This document shows positions 11,207-22,609 of a stretch of 64,000 bases of DNA, one piece after another. Within the stretch, counting starts at the first letter, position 1. Every line of letters begins with the position of its first letter. The notes below the pieces were generated by a model that was not told the origin of the DNA, did no database searches, and worked only from the letters and a program-made list of their open reading frames with translations. A program made the translations under genes and the position numbers. Source of the DNA: Powellomyces hirtus (taxonomy: Eukaryota > Chytridiomycota > Chytridiomycetes > Spizellomycetales > Powellomycetaceae). The stretch lies in assembly GCA_025526995.1 (NCBI GenBank), contig JAHLKG010000005.1, positions 1,240,001 through 1,304,000 on the forward strand, read 5' to 3'.

Positions 11207-12747
11207 TCAGCCTGCGTATGTAGTGGCTTGCTCTATCAGAGACTCGTAGTGATACCATAACTGAAGACATTGTTAGGGCAGATGAAACACCATGAATCGC
11301 TCTACCAGATCAAGGCGATACTCACATCCTCGACCACACCATCTGAATCCAAGATTTTGAAAAGGTCATCTTTCCTATATGCCTCAAGGTCGCGCACCGT
11401 GGCCAGCCCGTCTCGAACTCGCTGATAGATGTGCCATTTAAAGTGACGCAACTTGTGGTACAATTTCGATCGCTTTCCGCAAAATCGGCCAAGATGAAAC
11501 ACAAGGCATGGGCGGCCAGTTTCAGACGTCCGAAGAAATGCTGGGAAGTCGTCCATTCTGTCTGGCCGGGGCTACGTGGAATGAAATGAGACAACGACCT
11601 GATCAGGGCGTGTGAGCGGCTACTACCTCGAGCGTCCAGGGGTCATATGGCGCACCACTCAGCATTACTGCAGAGCTGGCAGTTCTATTTGTTCGATGGC
11701 ACGCTTCACATATATCGCCTTCGGAGATGGCGGATGCGGAATAGACTGGGAAAGTATCTAGCGCATCCTGAGAAGAGAAGACGCGTCAAAAGTATTGCTC
11801 GGATACGTTGCATCTACCATACGATCTCAACCTTAAATTCAGGGTCCCAAGCTTCTGATGTAAGTAAGGACATCCGATATCCATCAATACGGCTCTCAAC
11901 TGCACGGACATTGCTTTCAGAGTTCGGTCCATTTCGGCCACGTTGTGGAACGCCAGATTCTCCTCTCATGACGATCTCGATGAGAAACTTCAAGAAGATT
12001 TTGAATGAATCATGAAGAGTTTCAGCGGCAAGACGAAATTCCTCTGCAGAAGGAATGGTTAGTCCGCTACATCTGAAGCACCTGAAGTAGAAACGAAAAA
12101 GTACCAGGAAGCTCAAACGTTCCCTCGTCCTCCTCTCCCTCCACGACAAATCCTTGAAGGTCTTTAGCCCCGTAGCCATCTGCATTTCCATCCTGTGCAT
12201 CAGCCCTTTCGCTTTCAGAGGATGACTCAGATTCTGATTCCGATTCGGACTCGGACTCGGAATGTGGCAAGTGCAATGATGATTGGCCAGCTTTTCGACT
12301 TTCTTCCAGAATAATCAATCAGCTGAACATCATAAGCGCCAAAAATTTGGTCCATTTGGTACCTTTCATTCTCGCAATCGCATCTCTAAACCGCCCTTTG
12401 GAATCTATCGTACTGGTTCTGGGAGTATCGCTGAGATATAAATCATCTTCGTCCTCTGATTCAAGATCTTCAGATTCTGACGTCGGATCCGGGACCCGTC
12501 GTTGCTTTTTTGCACTTAACCGGGTAGTTCGTGGTTCTGAATCCTCGGAGCCTTCAGAATCTGTGAATCGTTGCAGTTTCCTCTTTCTGCTGTGTAGGAC
12601 AGGAGTTTCGCTTTCACTGTCACTAACGACAACGACCTCCGGCAGGGGTCTTGATTGATCACGCCGGGTCATTTTGACAAAATCCACCAATCTCGTCTGG
12701 CGAGGAGCAGCCTTCCGCGGGAAAGCGGTTTTTCTGGCCGTCTTCAT
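11207..12747 (-). CDS. DUF4211-domain nuclear protein
   Basis: Six exons, 12747-12363, 12302-12105, 12043-11823, 11767-11627, 11571-11326 and 11260-11207, agree in phase and give 414 residues. The C-terminal half matches DUF4211: LPEEFRLAAETL with a following amphipathic helix, the paired-Cys motif GDICEACHRTN, the signature LSGAPYDPWTLE, the HLGRFCGKRSKLYHKLRHFK segment and the closing DLWYHYESLIEQA helix. The N-terminal half is basic and Ser/Glu-rich, with several SESESE runs. QTRLVDFV near residue 17 resembles a PCNA-binding PIP box (QxxLxxF). The biochemical role of DUF4211 is not settled; a nuclear, chromatin- or replication-linked role is inferred from composition. The gene is divergent from the Yippee gene. 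Confidence 0.88.
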
Positions 12748-13662
12748 TGAATGCTCTGGTTTCTGAGATGCACCCCACGAACTGCTGCCTGCGCATGTAA
12801 ACTTCGACCACTTGAGGCGGTGAAGATCTACGAGGGTCCTCCTAACCTTGCGAAGTCTTCCTTTTCTTGTTCCTTGCTGCAGTCTACTTCCGAGTCGCTT
12901 TTGCTTCGCCCTATGTCTGCTGTTTGCTTCTCTCCCGACGCTGGTCGGGTTGGTTTTATTTGTTTTTGGCTGGCTTGAGAACGCGTGAGCAAATCAAAAT
13001 GCAGCACCAGATCAAAGCGTGTCATCAGGACAACCCATTGCCTCCCCTCCCTGTTTTGCCTACGTATCGATAGTTCGGCAGGTCCCCCCACCCCTCCTCC
13101 TTTCGACCAATTCACCCATTTCCCCAGTTTTGCTCCGTGCTGTTGATCCCTCCAACCTTCCGCTCTCGCAAATTTCCGCTCGCTCCGACATCGCCTTTTG
13201 CCCTGTGACTTTTGTTTCCATTCCCTTCGTTTGTCATTCATTCTCTCGCAACTTGCGCCTTGTCTTTCTCTCGGCCGCACAAGCCCACAAAGTCGCACAG
13301 CAAGCCAGCTCACTCCTCTGACCTTGACTTTTACCAAGAAAACCTAAGCACGGTTCTTCTCCATAGCTTCATATCTGTCAACCCTCTTGTAATTCTGCGG
13401 CTAAAGGTCCCTGTCATCACTTCCATTCGACCTGACGAAGACCATCCCTGCAGAGGGCATCGTCCACTTCTGGTAAAACGCAAAGAAGACTTCATCATAC
13501 AGGGCTGTATCCCTCTATTCAACTGTTGGCTCTGTCTCTATCATAGTCAGGAGTCCAGCGGAAGCGCCGAAGGAAGTCTTGAACGACGCACACAAAAAGC
13601 TCCGCTTGCGCACATCACCTGTCCTCTTTTCTCTCCTATCAAAACGCTTTATCGGAGCAGAA
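12748..13662. promoter_or_regulatory. Intergenic region between the divergent DUF4211 and Yippee genes
   Basis: About 915 bp. The right half (about 13070-13330) is C/T-rich on the plus strand, as is common before fungal transcription starts, so the Yippee gene probably has a long 5' leader or an upstream noncoding exon. One ACGCGT lies at 12981. I saw no credible ORF. Confidence 0.55.
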
Positions 13663-14494
13663 ATGGGCATCATCTTTAAGCGATACTTGGAAACTCCTAC
13701 TCACTCGAACAGTCGCATCTTTGGTTGCGGCGAATGCAAAACCCATCTCTCGACATCCGAAGATATACTGTCAAAGGCGAGCTCCTGAGCCAATGGTATT
13801 TGGTGCTGGACTAAGACTCATTTCGTATTCATTCCCACTAGGCATTCCAAGGGACTACTGGCAGAGCATACCTTTTCCAGTCTGTGTAAGCATATAAAAC
13901 TCTGCGATCATGGATCGCCACGTTCTGGGACCGTCTGTACAGTTCGAAGAAGCGCGCAGTCTCTTAACACATTTATTCCATAGCGTTAATGTTCTTGAAG
14001 GCAGCGTTCGGACAGCCAACATGACTACGGGTGTTCATATAGTGAAAGACATCTACTGTACTGCATGTCAGACGCTCGTCGGGTAGGAAGACTTGTTTAT
14101 GCTTTGCATCTCTCCGTGACACTGATCTTAAATCCACATGCTCGGTTTGCAACACTGTGGATATACAGGTGGAAATATGTACGTGCGAGAGGGCAGTGTA
14201 ACCGGCGGTGTCAACTGGTGCTTGCGGCAGAGCGTAGACGAGGTTACTGCTGCGTTTTGGTCATGGGAGCCTTGATGGCTAACCCAGATCATGCAATGCA
14301 AAATGCGCGGCACACTCTGCGTCCGTCGTGAGAACGAGAGAGGATAATGCCACCGCTTGAGATGAAAAACTTGAGCATTATACTCACATTGGCTTCTGTT
14401 ATGCCCGTTCCAGGAACGCGCTTATGAAGATAGCCAAAAGTACAAAGAAGGGAAGTTCATTCTCGAGCGACAACTCGTCTGCGAAGTCGTGTGA
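13663..14494 (+). CDS. Yippee-family zinc-binding protein
   Basis: Small conserved eukaryotic protein of the Yippee/Mis18/cereblon fold, which binds one zinc through two CxxC pairs. The exons are 13663-13776, 13842-13885, 13984-14082, 14169-14178 and 14414-14494, giving 115 residues, the normal family size. Visible motifs are FGCGECKTHLS (first CxxC), FQGTTGRAYLFQSVVNV, DIYCTACQTLVGWKYE (second CxxC) and SQKYKEGKFILE. Two features are unusual. The intron after ILSK begins with GC (AAG|gcgagc) rather than GT. The fourth exon is only 10 nt long and encodes GWKY across its borders. Both are required to restore the invariant family sequence, so they are well supported although not tested by RNA. 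The cellular role is poorly defined in fungi. Confidence 0.92.
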
Positions 14495-14850
14495 CTTTCC
14501 AGGCATGGTATGCATATTTCGGAAAAGCATTGTTTGGTGCATTTTTACGGGGTTGTTAAACGGCGGCCGAGTGACAATTTTCCTTCACTTTTCCGCTCTC
14601 AATTACCCTTCTCTCCCTATACTGACTTCTGACGACATCCGTTTCGGAAATTCACCAACTTGCGATTACCACCCGATACTCAGATCTTCATACGTTGCAA
14701 TTGCGCCGCCCTGGTTTTATGCGTTACTTCTGTAGTTTTTGTTGCCCGAGCCTATCCTGGTCATCTTGCGATGGTCTCATGTTATTATTGATATTATCCG
14801 CGTGGATAATACATTTCCCTGTCATATGCGTGCTTGTTGTTGAGCCAGGC

Positions 14851-16123
14851 CTACTCTTGTGTCGGCGCCAGGGCGATGACGGTAAAATTGAGATTCTCTA
14901 AAGTACGTCTTAGAAAGATAATGTTCACCAGTGAAGAAACCTGCTGCCACTGTACCTGGATCTCGTGCCATGAACTCCTTGATAACCCTGACGGAATCCT
15001 TCACGGCAGTTGAGAGGGCATTCGAAAACGAACGTGTCAGACAACTTCCCACATTTAAGATACTCACCATCAAAAGATCAGAACTACGCCCATGGTTGAT
15101 CGGGAATGGCTTGCGCCCTGGAAAGGTATCAGATGCCGTTTGTAAACTACCATGCTCTCCCCCTGTCTCGTACCATCCATTTCGTAGACGTGGCCCTCCT
15201 TCTGGACAAAGCATACGAAATGTAGATCGACATCAGAGTCCCTAGGTGGAGCCTGAAAAATGCTCCAAACCCGTCAGAGCCAACCCAAGCCTTGTGGCAA
15301 TAATTTGGAAAATTACCGCTGTTTGACCTTCCTGGGAACTGGTGCAGACACGAACGCATCAGATCATGCGGACATTGATGTGCATCTTCAGCCTGCATTC
15401 GGCATGGTACCTTTCTTCATGTACTTGGGCAAGAGCCTTTGACGTTTCCAACGCTTCTGCTCGCTCTTCAGGGGAGATGTTGGCCGTCTGATCCAAGATA
15501 CTTTTTAGAGGGCCATCCTCTGAATGTAAAACACGGTTTGTCTTTGCCTCGCGAAAAGGGCAATGCTCATCAGTGTGTTGCTAACCCAGCTTCAACTCTT
15601 CAGCGTTGTTGGCCAAGGCGTGCAGGAGCCCGATCGTCCCACACGCATTTGGGATGGTCTGTTGGACAAAGTATAGCTTGGGGCTGACCACTTGTCCGTC
15701 CTCGATGATCTCAGCTTCTTCTGCTCTTCTGAACTCCTCATACTGATGGATGAGAGATACGATAAGATGCCACCATATCACTACGGAAGGGTCATTGCTT
15801 TTGCACCTTTTCAGTGACAGGGAACAACAGTACCACAGCCTTGACTGGACGAGGAATGAAGGCCAAGAGATCATCTTCGAGACCTGCGAACCCACACCAT
15901 TGAGTCGCTATGCAATCCCCAAAAGGAACAGACCATATTTCCCGCACCCCAAACATCAGTGAACGACCAGCTGGAGGCCACACCGAGTCGCTGGGTGTAT
16001 TTGTTCATGACCTACAGCGGTGTGTGAGAGACATTCTCCGACTGGCTGTGAACAGCTCGGCCACTTAAAGACCTCGGGATTTGCTTCCAACGGAATCCAA
16101 GCGTTCTTGTGCTCTTCAGTCAT
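14851..16123 (-). CDS. Ubiquitin C-terminal hydrolase, UCH-L3/Yuh1 type (peptidase C12)
   Basis: Thiol protease that removes small adducts from the C-terminus of ubiquitin (and often Nedd8). Ten exons run from 16123-16073 down to 14897-14851: 16073-16123, 15948-16011, 15807-15883, 15586-15742, 15411-15519, 15317-15338, 15174-15252, 15068-15117, 14956-14998 and 14851-14897. All phases agree and give 232 residues, close to human UCHL3. Catalytic parts seen are the oxyanion Gln and Cys in VQQTIPNACGTIGLLHALAN, the His in DVDLHFVCF and the Asp in YEMDGRKPFPINHG. The exons are very small, one of 22 nt. The gene is divergent from RPN2, with 293 bp between start codons, so the two probably share control. 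Confidence 0.95.
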
Positions 16124-16416
16124 CGTTCTACCTTGATCGTAAAGATGAACGAATGATGTGAATTATAGGGTTTTGGAGCGAAAAAGCTTGTGGAAAGGAA
16201 ATGGAGGAGCAGGCAGCGCGCGGATGGAATGCAGGGCGAGTGGGTGGAACCCACACGCGTCTAGCTTCATAACGCTTCATCCGTCGTCAGAGCTCTCCTC
16301 GCAAGATTCGCACGAAGTTTCAGTTTGCAATCGCAAAGAACCCGCTCCGCGACAACTAGCAGCATCTGGAAACTCATTGAACTCTATTGCTTTCTATAAC
16401 GGCAACGCTCTGAAAA
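16124..16416. promoter_or_regulatory. Shared promoter region of UCH (-) and RPN2 (+)
   Basis: The 293 bp between the two start codons must hold both promoters. It contains an MluI-box sequence (ACGCGT, about 16255) and the palindrome GTGGGTGGAACCCAC. I did not find the yeast proteasome-associated control element GGTGGCAAA. Confidence 0.65.
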
Positions 16417-19400
16417 ATGGTCGCACTGACGTCCGCAGGTGAGTTGATGCTATCTGCGATCAGAACCGCGTTGTTGATGGACTAACATCTCAACCTTCCT
16501 GCTAGCCGGTGTCATCTCTCTACTGGATGAGAATGAGGACGAGTTGAAAGTGTATGCGCTCAAAAAGCTCGACGGCATCGTGGATCAGTTTTGGGCTGAA
16601 ATTTCTGACGCGGTTTCGAAAATGTAAACATGAGGCAGGGAGGGAGCCACAACATTGGGACTAAGACCTAACCGAACGATTCAATAGTGAGATACTCTAC
16701 GAGGATGATCAATTCAAGTACCGTGAACTCGCTGCTCTTGTCGCTTCCAAGGTGATTACTTCACCGTGACCGCTTGCTGGGGGCTAGAACTTTGCTTAAT
16801 TAGGCTCCTCTAGGTGTACTACCACTTGGGAGAATTTGACGAATCACTATCATTTGCGCTCGGCGCTGGCAAACAATTTGACCTGAATGCTAAAAATGAA
16901 TATGTTGAGACCATCATCTGTATGTACCAGATGTTACGATCATCGCTGGCTGGAAAACTCATCGAAATTCTGCATAGCAAAATGCATCGACAAGTACATC
17001 GCAGTGCGCGTGCAACAACAAGAAAACGCTGCCGAAAGCACTCCCGTGGACCGGCGGCTGGAGGACGTAGTTCAGCGAATGTTTCAGCGCTGTTACGACG
17101 ATGGCGAATATAAGCAGGTAACAAGAAATCTTCAACGAACTCATTTGGCCTTCATACCTGACTTTTTTTCCCCTTGTCAAAGGCCATTGGGGTCGCACTG
17201 GAAACAATGAGACTTGATGTGCTTGAGGAGGCTGTTTCGAAGGGCGACGCACAGTTGTTGTTGTCATACCTTCTTGAAGCCAGCATGAACATCATTCAGA
17301 ACCTGAACTTCAGAAATGACGTATGTTTTGATCGAATTCAACCTGTTGAAAAACTTTGATCTCGAACAATACCATAATAGGTTCTGAGATTACTGGTCAA
17401 GCTGTATCGAAATCTCCCAGAACCGGACTACATCTCGATCAGCCAGTGTCTCCTGCATCTCAACGATCCTGCGTCTTGTGCTGAACTGCTCCAGACGTTG
17501 ATTGCCAGCGATGAGGTAAAAAGATTGCGAAGTTGTGGGGGAAGCTCGTGTTCCTCATCATCTGGTGTTTCCTGTCTAGCGCCATCACATGATTGCCTAT
17601 CAGGTTGCTTTCGATCTGGAGGACAACGCGACACAAGACTTCCTCCAGAAAGTCATGTCAGGTCTTCCGCAGGGATCCGGGAAATCGAGCGCTATGGAAA
17701 CCGATGAAAAGACGCCACTGCTGAAGGTGAGAACCGACGACAATTTCTTGCTGATCGACAAATGTCTGATGTGAAGTCAACAGGCCGAGGCCGTGTCAAA
17801 CTCAGATGTCCTGAACAAAGTCCATACCATCTTATCGGGAGAACTGTCCATCCGCCTTTATCTGGAGTTCTTGGTCCGGAATAACAAGACTGATCTCTTG
17901 ATCCTCAAAAACTCGAAGGATGCACTTGAATCCCGTAACTCAGTGTACCACTCGGCCATTACCTTCTCCAATGCATTCATGAGCGCTGGTACAACCAGCG
18001 ACGAGTTCTTGCGACAGAACTTGGAATGGTTATCGAGGGCCACAAATTGGACGAAGTTCAGTGCCACTGCGGCCCTTGGTGTTATTCACAAGGTACCTCT
18101 GAACACTGCTCCGAGCTTACAGTCTCATCTTACACCTCAATTGCAATAGGGTCAACTTGCACAAGGGATGGCGCTTCTTGCACCATACCTTCCCAGGGAA
18201 GGTGTCAGTGGATCATCGTATTCAGAGGGAGGCGCTCTTTTTGCCATGGGTCTCATTCACACCAACCACGGTGCGGGTGTAATCCAGTACTTGCGGAATG
18301 CTCTGAAGAATACCCAGACCGAGGTGGTGCAGCACGGCGCAGCCTTAGGTCTTGGTGTGGCGGGTATGGCCACGGCCGATGATGGTACGAATAACCATAT
18401 CTGCAAAATCCTCGGCGTTGTAATTGTTAAGGCTCATGTTTTGGCTACAGACATCTACGAGGACCTGAAGAACGTGTTATTCAGTGACTCCGCCGTTGCT
18501 GGAGAGGCCGCGGGCCTGGCTATGGGTCTTGTCATGCTTGGGACAGCTTCGTCCAAAGCCATCGAGGAAATGCTGCAGTATGCTCACGAAACACAGCACG
18601 AAAAGATTATCCGCGGACTGGCAATCGGAATCTCAATGATTATGTATGGGCGGGAGGAGGAAGCCGATGCACTAATTGAACAGCTTGGAACGGATAAGGA
18701 TCCCATCTTGCGATACGGTGGTATCTACACTGTGGCAATGGCATACAGTGGTACCGGTAACAACAAAGCCATCAGACGCCTTCTCCATGTGGCTGTCAGC
18801 GACGTGAATGATGATGTCCGCCGTGCAGCTGTCATGGCCCTAGGGTTCTTGTTGTTCCGCACTCCCAAGCAAGTGCCTCGTGTCGTACAGCTGTTGTCCG
18901 AAAGTTACAACCCGCATGTGCGATATGGAGCAACTCTCGCCCTTGGGATCTCTTGTGCTGGAACGGGTCTGAAGGAAGCGCTGGATTTGTTGGAACCCAT
19001 GACGAAGGACACGGTAGACTACGTCCGACAAGGCGCTTTGATTGCCTCTGCCATGATCCTTGTGCAACATAACGACCAGAATAGTCCCAAGGTTGCTTCT
19101 ACACGAAAGCTGTTCGAAACTATCATCACCGACAAGCACGAAGAGGTGATGGCTAAGTTTGGTGCAGTACTCGGACAGGGCATCATTGATGCAGGTATGT
19201 CAATACCGAACGCTCTACAGCTTGATTGACCACTGGAGCTAATGCGGTACTTCAAGGGGGTCGCAATGTCACCATCTCCCTTCAATCAAGATCCGGCCAC
19301 GCGAACATGTCCGCCATCGTGGGAATGGCTGTGTTCACGCAGTTCTGGTACTGGTATCCTCTCACGCACTTTTTGAGTCTGGCCTTCACACCGACCGCGG

Positions 19401-20123
19401 TGATCGGATTGAACAAAGACCTGAAAATCCCAAAATTCGACTTTGTGTCCAATGCGAAACCATCGCTGTTTGCCTATCCACCACCCACAAAGCCTCCGAC
19501 GGAGGAAAAGGTGGAGAAGGTCGCTACGGCTGTGCTGTCCACCACTGCCAAGGCTATGGCGCGAGCGAAGAAGGTAGACCAACAACGAAGAGAAAGCTCG
19601 AAGGGTCCCGATGCCATGGATACGGTATGTTTTTGCTCTATAGCTCTAATGGCCGATGGCGTTGCAGCTGATTTTGGCACACCTATTATAGGACGAAAAG
19701 GAACCAGCAACGCCTACCACGAAAGAAAGCGAACCAGGCGTCAAGAAGGACGAGGGAACTCCTCCACCAGAAAAGAAGAAGAAGAAAAAGGATGAAACCT
19801 TCGAAAATCTGGAAAACATGGCTCGCGTCGTCCCCGCTCAGCTCAAATACATCAAGTTCAAAGACGACTCCCGCTATGCCCCTCTGAAGACCTCCTCCAT
19901 CGGAGGTATCCTTTTGCTGCGCAACACCAGACCCCAGGACCCTGAAGAAATCATAGAGTTGAAGGACTTGGGTATGTATTCAGTTATGCTGTCTTTGTGC
20001 ATGACCTCCAGTCCATGCTAACCCTTTTCCCGTCAATCTCCAGCCGTATCTGGCACGGCTAGCGCTGAGGAAGAGGCCGAACCGGGACCGCCCGAGCCGT
20101 TCGAATATCCAGCTGATGAGTAG
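16417..20123 (+). CDS. 26S proteasome regulatory subunit RPN2 (PSMD1)
   Basis: Largest scaffold subunit of the 19S base. It holds Rpn13 and helps position the ATPase ring. Thirteen exons (16417-16438, 16506-16623, 16688-16751, 16814-16919, 16978-17117, 17183-17320, 17381-17515, 17580-17726, 17784-18092, 18150-19194, 19257-19624, 19692-19971, 20044-20123) give 983 residues. The N-terminus [20 protein letters not shown] is diagnostic. The PC (proteasome/cyclosome) repeats occupy about 18160-19300, for example [28 protein letters not shown] and [15 protein letters not shown]. Next come the [18 protein letters not shown] segment, a Lys/Glu-rich disordered stretch and the acidic C-terminal end EPFEYPADE, which in known RPN2 binds Rpn13. 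The first coding exon has only 22 nt. Confidence 0.97.
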
Positions 20124-21496
20124 AGGCGAATATCTACCCTATTTCATTACGTCCACCGCCCCTTTCGTTCGAGCCTAACTATTAGGGCTGGTACACAATT
20201 CAGCTCTCGTGAGTGCTGACGCAAAAAATGAAAACAAATATACAGATTCCTGTCCCATACTGCTCCTCCTTTGCACGTCGAAGGTGGAAGAAATGAGACC
20301 CTAGCTCTAGCTGACGCAATAGACTGCGACGTGTTGGTGCGCCCCGTCCTTTCCCACGGACATCTGGTGCTTGCGGCCATATGTCGTCGATAATGACTCC
20401 GTTGAAAATTGAAAAAGTCGTTTCGAATCGAATCGTTTGAACTTCCGTCACGTCTGTTTTTCCTCTTCTGGCGGGACCAGTCCTTTATGAACTCGGTAGT
20501 ACACCACTGTGGAGTCGGCCGACATGATACCAAGTACAACGCTAAATTCCAGTTAAGATTTGCTCTGCAATCAATTGTCTCGGTCAATGAAGCACGTACC
20601 CTACCTGTCCAAACCTGGCTGTAGGGAAGACATACTCGAGAAGACACCCGTCAAGCTGCCAAGCCGCACACACATTTGGCGTCAACCGCCACGACAAGAG
20701 ACGGTCAATGCTTGCAATTCTTTTCCATACCTTTTGACCGACCATGGTTCGCGTTCTGTCATGGGTACTACGATCTCAGAAGATCCCTATGACGTACAAA
20801 CATTTAACAATGACATGCGAACGGGAGTGGAGCCATACGCATTCCTTGCACGGTAAAACCACCCACCTGCACATCCCTCGTCGCCACAAGGACAGACTTT
20901 AAGGCTTCCGGAATATATCTCACGTCGACATTTGCCCATTCCTTTGCTAGTTTGACGCGTGCGAAATGCGCGATCAGATAGTGCACACGGACGCACATCA
21001 ATATGCACTTCGCCAGCCATATGTCACTGCTCTACCCAAAATGAGATCGAGGTACACTTGAAATGAGAGCCATCGGGTGTGTTCGGGTGATTCGGGACAT
21101 TGTTCACGAAAACGCGGGTACTAGAACATTTTCATCGTCAAATGACATATTTGGCAACAACGAGGTCTCATTTTATCGTACCAGTGGATGCGATTCCATG
21201 AGTGCAGGCAGGCGTCATCCAGAGGTACTGAGGTATGAATATTGGCGCACAATACTTCAGGTGGAGTGGATGTCAAATGCATTGCAGCGTTCGCTCAAAC
21301 CATTTCCGGTTACACAAACCGGGAACCGGCAAATTGGTTCGCGGGTACCTGCTTGGTTATCTATTTTGTACGGTTTTTGATTTTGTTGATGAATGCAGGC
21401 GATTATGTGTGAAAACCACGACCATGCTATCAAGAAGAAGAACTTCGTGATTGAAACCACTTGCGGTAAATCATCTGATATGTGTTTCGTATTGAA
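20124..21496. other. Gene-poor stretch between RPN2 and the copper transporter
   Basis: About 1.4 kb lying 3' of both flanking genes. It holds one doubtful minus-strand reading frame (20147-20525, listed separately) and otherwise nothing I can support. One ACGCGT lies at 20955. From 20526 to 21496 I see no credible coding region. Confidence 0.5.
20147..20525 (-). CDS. Doubtful small hypothetical gene
   Basis: An ATG at 20525 opens MSADSTVVYYRVHKGLVPP followed by EEEKQ. The frame then meets a stop unless an intron begins at GTGACG. A candidate acceptor near 20410 would continue to a stop at 20147. The N-terminal piece looks protein-like, but the rest shows no known family and the splice sites are not compelling. 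It could equally be 3' UTR of RPN2 on the other strand. Confidence 0.25.
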
Positions 21497-22609
21497 CTAA
21501 TGACATCCTGCGCGTAAGACCGGCACCGGTGTCCGTTTCTGATGGACGAAAAATCCGAGTGCTGAGCCGAGGACGAGAGATATGCATATGTAGCCATTCA
21601 GGGTCATGAAAGCCATCACTAAGAATGAAGCTTCAAGTCAATTTCGCAGAAAGAGAGCGTTACCGCGTTTTTTGAAATCCTACTTAGAAAGTAACCGTAG
21701 AAGACCTCCAGACCATGGAGAAGGGCGCGATACAGCTGATAGGGCTTGGTTCTGCGAAGGACGAGAAAGTATTGGAAGTTTGGTTAAGAGATTATTTTCG
21801 CGTGCATTCGCGTGGACACTCGTCGCTTTCGCAACATTACTGTCGTTGAAGCTGAACCATCATCTAATCCTTTCCTTCCGCACAATACCATTGATGTCAA
21901 TTTCTCCCGCATTTCTGTCCAATGGTGAGAGACGGTATACTGACCTGGGGACAGCAACTTCCTCGGACCAGCCACCGGGTTCAATTTCACTCTGTCCGCC
22001 CAGTCTTTCCCCCCTTTGACTCCTTCCCTCCGTTTCCGTCCTCATCTGAGAACCCAGCAACCTCTCCTCGTCTCCTGCCATCTCTTCATACTCATCAGCG
22101 TACCGGTCATGTGGTTTTTCGAGCAGCGTGAGCAGTCGACGGTCTTGCGTTGTGCGAAATGACCGGAATCCTTCGAATCTGCAGAAGCGGCAAGTGTCAT
22201 GGAGGGCCCTTCCCGGTTATACTTTTCACATGCTGAAGGACACTCACAGGAAGGAGAGGAGCAGAATCGACACGCAACTGACAAACAGTGAAGCAGGGCC
22301 TGTGCAATTTAATCGTGAGCAACAAGCGTTCGGCATCTAATCGTGTCCAAAGGAGAATGTACTGTCGCTTTTCCACCAACTGAATACTATGACCGTATCT
22401 GCGGTGCGTGGCGAGCATAGTCAGAAGGCTGATATTGGCCGCCGCTGTGACATGACTGAATATCGCAGACAGAACGAACCATATCCCCAGTTCCAGACCA
22501 TGCCCATTGCAGAATGATCCATTATGCCGCCTCCATGACCTGCAGGAGCGCCGTGTCCAGCGTGAGCTGAGTGGTCCATTTTGGAATGATCCATCTTGGA
22601 GTGGTCCAT
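21497..22609 (-). CDS. Ctr-family copper transporter
   Basis: High-affinity Cu(I) channel protein that acts as a trimer in the plasma or vacuolar membrane. Six exons, 22609-22480, 22398-22363, 22299-22248, 22178-21945, 21751-21684 and 21630-21497, give 217 residues. The N-terminus is Met/His-rich with three tandem MDHSK/MDHSA units, the expected extracellular copper-catching part. TM1 begins WNWGYDTVIVFSWWKSD and runs through SILLLSFLLFEGFRSF. A charged cytosolic loop of about 90 residues follows. TM2 carries the MxxM-type motif (VMAFMTLNGY), and TM3 has SLVLGSALGFFVH, matching the GxxxG helix packing motif. The C-terminal end, RAGCH, offers Cys and His ligands. The 193-nt intron in the loop is long for this genome and could hide a small exon. 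The start at 22609 is chosen because it opens the Met-rich repeats; the frame is open upstream to 22684. Confidence 0.88.

Noticed and set aside
13212..13679. 155-residue plus-strand frame upstream of the Yippee gene
   Set aside because: Pro/Ser/His-rich composition follows from the C/T-rich leader DNA, and it overlaps the Yippee start in another frame. No family resemblance.
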